This document shows positions 1-5,224 of a DNA stretch of 5,485 bases, piece by piece. The position numbers and the translations under genes are program-made. The stretch is from a bacterium. GTDB taxonomy: Bacteria; Pseudomonadota; Alphaproteobacteria; Rs-D84. The notes under the pieces are model-generated. The model did not search any database, was not told the origin of the DNA, and worked only from the letters and a program-made list of their open reading frames with translations. The stretch spans positions 1 to 5,485 of the forward strand of contig JAAVBR010000063.1 of the NCBI GenBank assembly GCA_014802705.1, read 5' to 3'. Position 1 is the stretch's first letter, and each line of letters starts with the position of its first letter.

Positions 1-1155
1 CACCCGAATATAGAGGTCAAGGTCTTTAACACCGTGCCCAACCGCACAAAATTGCTGTATTATCCGCAATTTTTGATGGATTTTAACCGGCTAAATTCCC
101 GGATGCACAACAAACTGTTTATCGTGGACAATGTCGCCTTGATTACCGGCGGTCGCAACGTGGGCAGTAATTATTTTTACCCCGAAACCGCCTCGAATTT
201 TTCGGACACAGACGTCTTGTTCCTGGGCGACATGACGCAATACGCCACGCGCAGTTTTAATGAATATTGGGATTATCATTTGGCGATTCCCGCCGCCGCG
301 TTCCCCATGGGCAAAAGCAAAAAGGCCATGAAGAAACTGGACGCAACCTTTGAACAAATCCGGCGGCGCGCGGCGGATGATATGGCGGCCTATGACAAAA
401 TCATCACCCTGGCGCAACAGGAATACATGGCCAAAAATTTTGATTTCAGTTGGGGCCGCGGCAAATTCTTGGCCGACGCCCCGGCCAAGGTGGACATGCC
501 CATGCGCGACAAAGAAAATTATCGCGGCGATATTATCGCGGCCCTGCAACATTTGTGGGACCAGACCCAGGATTCCATCTATATCTCGGCCGCGTATTTT
601 GTACCGGGTCGATTGGGCCTGACCCACATGTTGGACGAAGAAAAAGACGGCGTGCATTTAACGATTGTGACCAATTCCCTGGCGTCGACGAACGCGCCCA
701 CGGTTTATGCCAAATGGGAAAAGTATCGCAAGAAATTGATTGAATCCGGGGCCGATGTGTATGAATTTATGCTGTCGGCGGAAAACCTGCGGGCCCAAGA
801 ACACGATCGCGAACGCAAACGATCCAGTTTTTCGGTCCTGCACAGCAAGACCATGGTCTTTGACGACAACATTTCCTGGATCGGCAGTTTTAATTTGGAT
901 CCCCGATCGGCCTATTACAACACAGAAAACGTGGCGATTTTTGAAAGTCGGGATTTTGCCCGCAAATTGCGCAACATGATTATTCGGGACACCCAGACAT
1001 CATGGCACGTGACCGTGGAAAACGGTCAAACACGCTGGACCGGAATGCGTCCGGGCGACACAACCCCGCGCGTCTATCACCGGTCACCGGATACAGGCCC
1101 GCTGCGCCGGGGGATAAAAAACATCGTCCGCCTGGTCCCGGAAAAGTTTGTTTAA
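1..1155 (+). CDS. clsC: Cardiolipin synthase C-like PLD-superfamily protein (5' truncated)
   Basis: The frame is open to the left edge, so the N-terminus lies outside the window; 384 residues are visible. Two HKD phospholipase-D motifs are present. The first is H-N-K-x4-D with its His codon at 106-108, followed by GGRN and a Tyr-Phe pair. The second is H-S-K-x4-D with its His codon at 841-843, followed by a GSFNLDPRS segment and an NTE motif. These features, and the basic C-terminus with a proline near the end, match the ClsC (YmdC) branch, whose E. coli member is about 470 aa, so roughly 90 residues are missing. ClsC makes cardiolipin from phosphatidylglycerol and phosphatidylethanolamine at the inner membrane. 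Confidence is high for the PLD superfamily and good for the ClsC branch; substrate use is inferred from the family. The GTG at 34 is internal, not the start. Confidence 0.88.
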   Translation, partial: HPNIEVKVFNTVPNRTKLLYYPQFLMDFNRLNSRMHNKLFIVDNVALITGGRNVGSNYFYPETASNFSDTDVLFLGDMTQYATRSFNEYWDYHLAIPAAAFPMGKSKKAMKKLDATFEQIRRRAADDMAAYDKIITLAQQEYMAKNFDFSWGRGKFLADAPAKVDMPMRDKENYRGDIIAALQHLWDQTQDSIYISAAYFVPGRLGLTHMLDEEKDGVHLTIVTNSLASTNAPTVYAKWEKYRKKLIESGADVYEFMLSAENLRAQEHDRERKRSSFSVLHSKTMVFDDNISWIGSFNLDPRSAYYNTENVAIFESRDFARKLRNMIIRDTQTSWHVTVENGQTRWTGMRPGDTTPRVYHRSPDTGPLRRGIKNIVRLVPEKFV

Positions 1156-1220
1156 AAAAATCCCCATGGGGCGGCGGAAAACATGTTGCACAAATCCCCA
1201 CAACGTGGTACAGTGTGACA

Positions 1221-1255
1221 CGAATCCAATCGGGAAAAATTGGGTTCGGGGTTTT
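1221..1255 (+). terminator. Terminator-like hairpin after the ClsC-like gene
   Basis: A 10-bp stem pairs 1221-1230 with 1239-1248 (one G-U pair) around an 8-nt loop (1231-1238), followed by GGG and four T residues. The T tract is short, so this is a modest intrinsic terminator candidate. It lies 66 bases past the stop codon of the preceding gene and is the best stem between that stop and leader A. Confidence 0.5.
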
Positions 1256-1278
1256 CAAAAGCCCTTAATTTACCACTA

Positions 1279-1320
1279 TACAAAGATTTTTTCCCCCAGA
1301 ATATAACGGGGTTCTTTGTA
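1279..1320. repeat. Inverted repeat upstream of leader A
   Basis: Perfect 8-base arms TACAAAGA (1279-1286) and TCTTTGTA (1313-1320) enclose a second complementary pair, CCCC (within 1293-1297) and GGGG (1308-1311). It could be an RNA hairpin or a protein-binding dyad. It sits just before the region where leader A begins, so an operator or a 5' stem of the leader are both possible; the sequence does not decide between them. Confidence 0.4.
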
Positions 1321-1329
1321 TTGACTTTC

Positions 1330-1456
1330 CCCCGATATAAAAGGTCGGGGAGCCGTCTGTTATACCACAGGGTTCGCCCAAAGACAGACGGAGTCATTTT
1401 TGGTAAATTATGATTTTTGAACTCCCCGACCGTCTTTCATGACGGTCTGCTTTTTT
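1330..1456 (+). ncRNA. Structured cis-regulatory leader RNA, copy A (unrecognised family)
   Basis: P1 pairs GGTCGGGG (1343-1350) with CCCCGACC (1424-1431). It encloses P2 (1353-1361 with 1383-1391, 9 bp with one G-U), a 21-nt P2 loop containing GGG-UUCG-CCC (1370-1379), and P4 (1393-1397 with 1410-1414). The result is a three-way junction. Upstream CCCCGA (1330-1335) can pair with TCGGGG (1345-1350), opening P1. The P1 3' strand also starts a terminator-like hairpin (1428-1447) followed by six T. Copy B at 2380-2503 keeps the same pairing, loop length and joining lengths with different bases in P2, P3 and the terminator stem. The gene controlled would be the 116-aa exported protein at 1470. 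The RNA structure is directly supported by the comparison; a regulatory role is inferred and no ligand is suggested. Confidence 0.72.
1428..1456 (+). terminator. Attenuator hairpin in leader A, mutually exclusive with P1
   Basis: GACCGTC (1428-1434) pairs with GACGGTC (1441-1447) around TTTCAT, followed by TGC and six T (1451-1456). Bases 1428-1431 are also the end of the P1 3' strand, so P1 and this hairpin cannot both form fully. It lies before the start codon at 1470, so termination here would switch the gene off. Confidence 0.6.
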
Positions 1457-1459
1457 CAT

Positions 1460-1465
1460 CGGGGA
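1460..1465 (+). promoter_or_regulatory. Ribosome binding site able to pair with the P1 3' strand
   Basis: GGGGA at 1461-1465 lies 4 bases before the ATG at 1470 and is the only plausible Shine-Dalgarno sequence for that start. TCGGGG (1459-1464) is complementary to CCCCGA (1424-1429) of P1, so unfolding of P1 would also allow the ribosome site to be masked. Leader B has no such match; its RBS is AGGGAG. Confidence 0.5.
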
Positions 1466-1469
1466 AAAG

Positions 1470-1820
1470 ATGCGGAACGTTTTTATATTCCTTTTCATCC
1501 TGGTCACCACCGCGGCGTACCCAAAACATAAATTGCTGGAACGCGATTATGTCGCGCAATATTGCACCGGCGGCACAGAATTTACATTACCCGACCGCAC
1601 GCGCGTGGATTGTTTGACAGACGAATACGCCATTGAATTTGATTTTGCCCCCAAATGGGCCGAGGCTTTGGGTCAATCCCTGCATTACGCCCGTATGACG
1701 GGACGCGAACCCGGCATATATCTAATCTTGGAATCTGGAAAGGACATGCGTTTTGTAGATATATTATCACCCCTATGTGATCTGTATGGCGTTAAACTGG
1801 AACTGATACAAAACTATTAA
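1470..1820 (+). CDS. Small exported protein with PD-(D/E)XK nuclease-like signature
   Basis: 116 aa. Residues 1-16 form a short hydrophobic export signal ending TTAA, with likely cleavage before Tyr17. The mature part carries a conserved-looking block: Asp47, then E56-x-D58, Lys62-Trp63, and GQSLHY (68-73), the last resembling the QxxxY motif of some RecB-type nucleases. The spacing of Asp, Glu/Asp and Lys fits a PD-(D/E)XK restriction-endonuclease-like fold. Cys32 and Cys48 could form a disulfide in the periplasm. I recall similar short exported proteins annotated only as hypothetical. Nuclease activity is inferred; export and the motif are seen. The ATG at 1470 has GGGGA 4 bases upstream. 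The gene follows leader A and ends at a terminator shared with the convergent gene. Confidence 0.75.
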   Translation: MRNVFIFLFILVTTAAYPKHKLLERDYVAQYCTGGTEFTLPDRTRVDCLTDEYAIEFDFAPKWAEALGQSLHYARMTGREPGIYLILESGKDMRFVDILSPLCDLYGVKLELIQNY

Positions 1821-1850
1821 AAATCCCGCCGTATGGCGGGGATTTTTTTT
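1821..1850. terminator. Bidirectional terminator between convergent genes
   Basis: CCCGCC (1825-1830) and GGCGGG (1835-1840) form a stem with loop GTAT, extended by A/T pairs around a bulged G1841. Eight T (1843-1850) follow on the + strand, and an A-rich run at 1819-1823 gives T residues on the - strand. It starts directly after the TAA of the upstream + gene and abuts the TAA (1849-1851) of the - gene, so it serves both. Confidence 0.85.
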
Positions 1851-2175
1851 AATGTGCCAATAAATGCAAAATGATACTGACCAGAAAGATCAGGGTGACA
1901 CCCCCCAGGATAACCTTTTGCGGGCGGTGCGACGCCGCGCCATGACAATGATCGCACGCACACCGACAATCGCGCAGCACCAACACCCACGACAGCCCCA
2001 GCATCGCCCCCGAAACAACAAACAGCCACGGTTCCCATGATTCCGGCATCAAATGAAAATGCGCGCTTTCGGGTGCCACCAATCCGACAACCGACAACAC
2101 AATCGGCAACCCACAGCAAAAGATGTGGGGCACCAACGACGCCATAATCCCAAGATGAACCGCCCGATTTTTCAT
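1849..2175 (-). CDS. Small membrane protein with CCGLP motif and Cys/His cluster (possible metal transport)
   Basis: 108 aa from the ATG at 2175-2173. There are three hydrophobic segments: about 6-35 (containing PHIFCCGLP at 16-24), about 52-68, and 88-106. A cluster C70-R-C72-A-C74-D-H-C77-H78 follows the second segment. A vicinal Cys pair before Leu-Pro in the first membrane helix recalls MerT/MerF-type mercury transport proteins, and the Cys/His cluster suggests soft-metal binding. This is a resemblance, not a family assignment. The upstream promoter TTGATT-17-TATAAT leaves almost no 5' leader if this ATG is used. A second ATG at codon 11 (2145) is an alternative with a weak GGG before it. 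An upstream 27-aa ORF overlaps this start by ATGA. Confidence 0.75.
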   Translation of the reverse strand: MKNRAVHLGIMASLVPHIFCCGLPIVLSVVGLVAPESAHFHLMPESWEPWLFVVSGAMLGLSWVLVLRDCRCACDHCHGAASHRPQKVILGGVTLIFLVSIILHLLAH

Positions 2176-2255
2176 TTGCGGCTTATTATAAGGACACGCC
2201 ACAAAAAAATCAAAGGGAAAAGTAACCGGACGATAAAACGCTTGATTTTTTTCAT
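2172..2255 (-). CDS. Possible 27-aa membrane microprotein overlapping the next gene by ATGA
   Basis: ATG at 2255-2253 opens a 27-codon frame ending in TGA at 2174-2172. The peptide is basic at the start (MKKIKR), hydrophobic in the middle, and basic at the end (SRK), as expected for a single membrane helix. Its stop overlaps the ATG of the CCGLP protein as ATGA, the classic coupled arrangement. Against it, the AAAGGG before its ATG is too close for a normal ribosome site, and a good promoter for the next gene lies inside it. It may be a real small protein, a coupling leader, or chance. Confidence 0.3.
   Translation of the reverse strand: MKKIKRFIVRLLFPLIFLWRVLIISRK
2185..2213 (-). promoter_or_regulatory. 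Sigma-70-type promoter for the CCGLP membrane protein
   Basis: Read on the minus strand, TTGATT (2213-2208), a 17-base spacer and a perfect TATAAT (2190-2185). Only 9 bases separate the -10 from the ATG at 2175, so the transcript is expected to begin about 2-3 bases before the start codon, giving a leaderless mRNA. Confidence 0.65.
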
Positions 2256-2379
2256 CCCTTTGACTAGGATTTTCTATGAACGCGTTGGGAAACGTGTTCG
2301 GGGCCTTAGCAAGCCCATGACTTCCGGTGCAAAGGTATCGTAATCCAAAGATTCCTGCTTTTGCGTCGTTAAAATATTT
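2256..2379. other. Intergenic stretch between divergent transcription units
   Basis: No convincing gene here. It must hold the promoter for leader B on the + strand; TAAAAT at 2370-2375 is a candidate -10 but has no good -35 at 16-18 bases. A small stem with a bulge (2301-2307 with 2311-2316) is the only notable dyad. Confidence 0.4.
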
Positions 2380-2503
2380 CCCCGACATTGGTCGGGGTGC
2401 TGTTGGTTATATAACAGGACTTGTCTGAAAACCAATGGGATCATTGAAGTTATGATTTGCTAACTCCCCGACCGCACGTGCTTTTTGCCAGCGGTCTTAT
2501 TTT
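2380..2503 (+). ncRNA. Structured cis-regulatory leader RNA, copy B (unrecognised family)
   Basis: P1 pairs GGTCGGGG (2390-2397) with CCCCGACC (2466-2473), identical to copy A. P2 pairs 2400-2408 with 2430-2438 (9 bp, two G-U pairs). The 21-nt P2 loop holds GGA-CUUG-UCU (2417-2426). P4 pairs ATCAT (2440-2444) with ATGAT (2452-2456) around a 7-nt loop. The 9-nt joining segment before P1 ends in AACT as in A. An upstream CCCCGAC (2380-2386) can form a 7-bp hairpin with GTCGGGG (2391-2397), competing with P1. GACCGC/GCGGTC (2470-2475 with 2491-2496) forms a downstream hairpin followed by TTATTTTA. The whole lies directly ahead of the lipoprotein gene at 2522. Confidence 0.72.
2470..2503 (+). terminator. 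Attenuator-like hairpin in leader B
   Basis: A six-bp stem GACCGC/GCGGTC closes a 15-nt loop and is followed by TTATTTT. It shares GACC (2470-2473) with the P1 3' strand. The stem is weaker and the T tract less regular than in leader A, but position and logic match; the sixth pair changes from T-A in A to C-G in B, keeping the stem. Confidence 0.45.
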
Positions 2504-2511
2504 ATAACCAA

Positions 2512-2516
2512 GGGAG
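2512..2516 (+). promoter_or_regulatory. Ribosome binding site of the lipoprotein gene
   Basis: GGGAG lies 5 bases before the ATG at 2522, fixing this start, which is also the start of a clean lipoprotein signal peptide. Confidence 0.8.
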
Positions 2517-2521
2517 AAACT

Positions 2522-4108
2522 ATGAAAAAATATGTAATCTTAACATCCGTATTGGCTTTGACGGCGTGCGGCGGCGGTTCGGGCAGTGGTTCAGTTGGCG
2601 GCCATGACAGCATATCATCAGAAATCAGCAATGCCGCGATCACGGGAATGAAACTCTCTGTCAATAACGAGGCCGAACGAACCGCACACGTCACGGCGAC
2701 CTTGGGCGATGATTATTATGGCACTGTGACAGATGCGAATATCAATACAAACCGTGCGGCCACAAATGGAAATTCGGATAAAAACATCTGCAAATCCGAA
2801 CGCGATTGCAACGACATCGCCTTTAACAATATGAAAAATTGGTTAATCGATAATATCGATTCATTGACCAACGACAATATTTCAAATCCCGGCGACCTGC
2901 GCCAGGCATTGGTGTTGGCCGGGTTCAAGAATGACCTGCCGGGCAATTGGGATGATATCAAGGCATGGTTCTTTGCCAACCGGGACACCATTCGCGAACA
3001 GGCCCAAGACGTCTTTGATAAATTTGGCGAACACAAAGAACAGAAATTAAGCGATGTTGATTTTATGGTCGCCGCGGTGCGCGATAACAATGAACCCAAT
3101 GGGGTCTTAAAAATCGGCATGGATGATAACGGCAAAATAACCTCCATCATCTTGGACGGCGAAGCAGAAGCCAAACGTATCGGGGATACCGCGTCATTCC
3201 AATTTGACAAGTCTTATCGGTATAGTCTGAACAACGTGAACCTGGGCAACATTGATTTTTCAAATCCGGAAAATCAAATGGATTTTGATTTTTATATCGA
3301 AAGCGACAAACAATTGTCCCCGGCCCAGATCAAAGAACGCTTTCTGGCCGAACTGGCCGACAGTGATTTGCCGACCGATCTGCGCGATGCCTTGGTGCAT
3401 CATGTGCAAAATATGATGCGCGACGGATACGACGAAGCCATTGAACAAACCACATTCACCACCCATCTGTTGGGCAAAGAAATTGGTTTACGATATGCCG
3501 ACTTTGGCTATGCCGATGCCCATATGGAACGCACGGTTGACGGTCAAAATGCCAACTGGAATGAATACAACACCATGGCCGGCGGATACAGCATCAAAAA
3601 AATATCCCCGGATAATTTGCCCACCGATACCCAAATGACCTTTGGTGGCAGTGCCGTTGCCGGCCTGCGGGTTCAAATCGGCAATTGGGATGAAGACGAC
3701 GGCCTTGAAAAACGCATGCTGGCCCGAACAGATGATGCCACATTGACGTTCAACAACGGCACCGAAGAATTGGAAATGAATTTTTCCAAAAATACCGACC
3801 GCGCCAACCGTTGGTACGACGTTAAATTCACCAAGGATACGACCGGCAATATCACCCTGTTCTATTCAAACGAAGACGCTTTGTCCGATAAAGACTTTGC
3901 GATATTGGGATACCCGGACAATAAAATCCCCTTGGATCCCAAATCGGACAACGCAACGTTTGAAACCGCATACTATGGCGATGCCGGCGTCGCATCCGAG
4001 GCAACCGCCGCCGTCGGTTTTCGCGACGAAGACATGTTACCGGCCGAAAACGGCTATACTTATCGCGAATTGGATTTCAACGCCGCGTTTGGTGGTCTTA
4101 AAAAGTAA
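2522..4108 (+). CDS. Large surface or outer-membrane lipoprotein of unknown function
   Basis: 528 aa. The N-terminus is a textbook lipoprotein signal: Lys2-Lys3, a hydrophobic stretch, and lipobox LTAC with Cys16 as the lipidated residue. It is followed by a flexible Gly/Ser linker (CGGGSGSGSVGG). There is no Asp after the Cys, so outer-membrane targeting is expected. The body is acidic and rich in Asp/Asn. The first half (about 90-310) looks helical, including an FDKFGEHKEQ stretch. The last ~180 residues look beta-rich, ending in FNAAFGGLKK. A Gly-rich tether after Cys and a C-terminal segment with YYGDAG and a final FGG recall TbpB-like/Slam-dependent surface lipoproteins, but this is only a resemblance. 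Two Cys (about 91 and 95, in NICKSERDCND) may form a disulfide. Leader B precedes it and a terminator follows. Confidence 0.82.
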   Translation: MKKYVILTSVLALTACGGGSGSGSVGGHDSISSEISNAAITGMKLSVNNEAERTAHVTATLGDDYYGTVTDANINTNRAATNGNSDKNICKSERDCNDIAFNNMKNWLIDNIDSLTNDNISNPGDLRQALVLAGFKNDLPGNWDDIKAWFFANRDTIREQAQDVFDKFGEHKEQKLSDVDFMVAAVRDNNEPNGVLKIGMDDNGKITSIILDGEAEAKRIGDTASFQFDKSYRYSLNNVNLGNIDFSNPENQMDFDFYIESDKQLSPAQIKERFLAELADSDLPTDLRDALVHHVQNMMRDGYDEAIEQTTFTTHLLGKEIGLRYADFGYADAHMERTVDGQNANWNEYNTMAGGYSIKKISPDNLPTDTQMTFGGSAVAGLRVQIGNWDEDDGLEKRMLARTDDATLTFNNGTEELEMNFSKNTDRANRWYDVKFTKDTTGNITLFYSNEDALSDKDFAILGYPDNKIPLDPKSDNATFETAYYGDAGVASEATAAVGFRDEDMLPAENGYTYRELDFNAAFGGLKK

Positions 4109-4141
4109 ACCGGGGATACTTGCCCACAGGTGTACGGATAT

Positions 4142-4173
4142 GGCCCGGGAAAAATCCTGGGCTATATTTCTTT
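4142..4173 (+). terminator. Intrinsic terminator after the lipoprotein gene
   Basis: GCCCGGG (4143-4149) pairs with CCTGGGC (4156-4162), 7 bp with one G-U pair and loop AAAAAT, followed by a T-rich run (TATATTTCTTT). It lies 34 bases after the stop at 4108. Confidence 0.7.
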
Positions 4174-4183
4174 AAAAATAAAT

Positions 4184-4212
4184 TTGACAATTATGATATT
4201 TGTGTATACAAT
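4184..4212 (+). promoter_or_regulatory. Strong sigma-70-type promoter for the DUF3419-like gene
   Basis: Perfect TTGACA (4184-4189), a 17-base spacer, and TACAAT (4207-4212, 5 of 6 consensus). Nine bases separate the -10 from the ATG at 4222, so transcription should begin about 2-4 bases before the start codon. The mRNA would be leaderless, and no Shine-Dalgarno sequence is seen. Confidence 0.82.
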
Positions 4213-4221
4213 GCATTGGTT

Positions 4222-5145
4222 ATGTTAGAGGCTATCAAGACTTTTTACGGCTTAAAGCGTCGCCCACACCAGGGCGACATTCATCAGTTTGCCTGGAATT
4301 CCCAGGTTTACGCGATGAGCAATGAAAACCTGCGCGGCTATATCGCCGACAATCCCGACATGCGGGGCGCCCGCGTTCTGTCGGTATGCGCGGCGGGTGA
4401 TCATGCGTTTGAATCCCTGTTGGCGGGCGCGACGCGCGTGGATACCTTTGACATCAATTATATGCAAAAATACGTCATGGAATTAAAAATGCAGATGATT
4501 CGGCACGTGCCGTATGATCATTTTATGGATTTCTTTTTTGCATCGAAAAAATTTGACCGCCAAATTATCCGCCCCATTTGGTCAAAGTTATCCCTGGGGG
4601 CGCGGGTATTTTGGCGCGAACTGTGCCGGGATCCGTCCATCTGTATGTGGGCCCACTATAACAACTATGACAAATCAAAATGCCTGTCGTACGTTGGGGA
4701 TGCGGGGGCCTATAATCGCCTGCGGGATATCATGCCGGACAAGATCAATTTTGTACAATCCGATGTTTTGAATTTGGCGGGGCAAATCGATGGGAAATAC
4801 GATGTGGTCTTTCTGTCGAATATTATGAACTATATTTTGCCCCAGGCGGCCTATATAACCCAGTTGATGGATTTTTATGAACGCGTGCTGACACCGCTGG
4901 CGGATCACCATCTGAACGACGGGGCGTTGGTGTACTTTAACTATATCTGGGGCAGTAACACAAACATCCGTTGGCGGGAACAGTTCCGGGATTTAATGGT
5001 GGATCGCGATATGATCGACAGTTACAACCTGTCATCCCATCACGAATTTTTATCCCAAGAATTCAAAAGCGGGATTCGCAACGACCTGGAATTGAAACGG
5101 GACACGGTGGCCATGATGCGTCATCGGGCGCGACCGGGCCGATAA
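4222..5145 (+). CDS. DUF3419/BtaA-related SAM-binding protein
   Basis: 307 aa from the ATG at 4222. Residues around 52-63 read VLSVCAAGDHAF, a SAM-binding motif I typical of DUF3419, followed by a VDTFDIN strand-end acidic motif and an ELKMQMIR helix. A later block, KYDVVFLSNIMNYIL, is a motif-IV-like strand of a Rossmann methyltransferase fold. The family includes BtaA, which moves the 3-amino-3-carboxypropyl group of SAM to diacylglycerol in betaine-lipid synthesis. BtaA proteins are longer (about 400 aa) and no BtaB partner is visible, so substrate is unknown. An upstream TTG at 4120 stays in frame but lies ahead of the promoter, so it is rejected. The stop codon is 3 bases from the CCA of the convergent tRNA. 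Confidence 0.72.
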   Translation: MLEAIKTFYGLKRRPHQGDIHQFAWNSQVYAMSNENLRGYIADNPDMRGARVLSVCAAGDHAFESLLAGATRVDTFDINYMQKYVMELKMQMIRHVPYDHFMDFFFASKKFDRQIIRPIWSKLSLGARVFWRELCRDPSICMWAHYNNYDKSKCLSYVGDAGAYNRLRDIMPDKINFVQSDVLNLAGQIDGKYDVVFLSNIMNYILPQAAYITQLMDFYERVLTPLADHHLNDGALVYFNYIWGSNTNIRWREQFRDLMVDRDMIDSYNLSSHHEFLSQEFKSGIRNDLELKRDTVAMMRHRARPGR

Positions 5146-5148
5146 ATC

Positions 5149-5224
5149 TGGCATCCCCAACAGGGATCGAACCTGTATCAAAGGTTTAGGAAACCTCTAT
5201 TCTATCCAATTGAACTATGGGGAC
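5149..5224 (-). tRNA. tRNA-Arg (anticodon CCU), CCA encoded
   Basis: On the minus strand a full 76-nt cloverleaf folds. The acceptor is GTCCCCA with TGGGGAT (first pair G-U), the D arm GTTC/GAAT, and the anticodon arm GAGGT/ACCTT with loop TTCCTAA giving anticodon CCU (reads AGG). The variable loop is TGAT and the T arm ACAGG/CCTGT with loop TTCGATC. Discriminator G73 and an encoded CCA end it. The discriminator and the A in the D loop fit arginine. The gene is convergent with the DUF3419-like gene, which stops 3 bases away. Confidence 0.95.

Noticed and set aside
1162..1171. CCCCATGGGG palindrome after the ClsC-like gene as a terminator
   Set aside because: The 10-base perfect palindrome leaves no usable loop with a long stem and is not followed by T residues.
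1321..1342. TTGACT and TATAAA just before leader A as a promoter
   Set aside because: The spacer is only 9 bases, and a start from this -10 would fall inside the 5' strand of P1.
1343..1431. Leader A as a purine riboswitch, because it is a three-way junction of similar size
   Set aside because: The joining-region sequences of purine riboswitches are absent, and a nested tetraloop hairpin inside the P2 loop is not part of that class.
2301..2316. Small hairpin GGGC-TT/AA-GCCC with a bulge as a terminator or operator
   Set aside because: Short, bulged and without a T tract; no gene ends near it.
1849..2388. A longer, 179-aa form of the CCGLP membrane protein starting at 2388
   Set aside because: The extra N-terminus has no membrane or domain character, starts inside leader B on the other strand, and the promoter at 2185-2213 lies within it. 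The start at 2175 is more plausible.
4120..4222. TTG start at 4120 giving a 341-aa DUF3419-like protein
   Set aside because: It precedes the terminator hairpin and the TTGACA/TACAAT promoter, so it would not be on the main transcript.
4971..5189. 72-aa frame running into the tRNA region
   Set aside because: It is an out-of-frame overlap of the DUF3419-like gene plus antisense tRNA, with no ribosome site.
5149..5224. tRNA-Arg as an integration site for a mobile element
   Set aside because: No integrase, no repeat of the tRNA 3' end, and an ordinary housekeeping gene on the far side.
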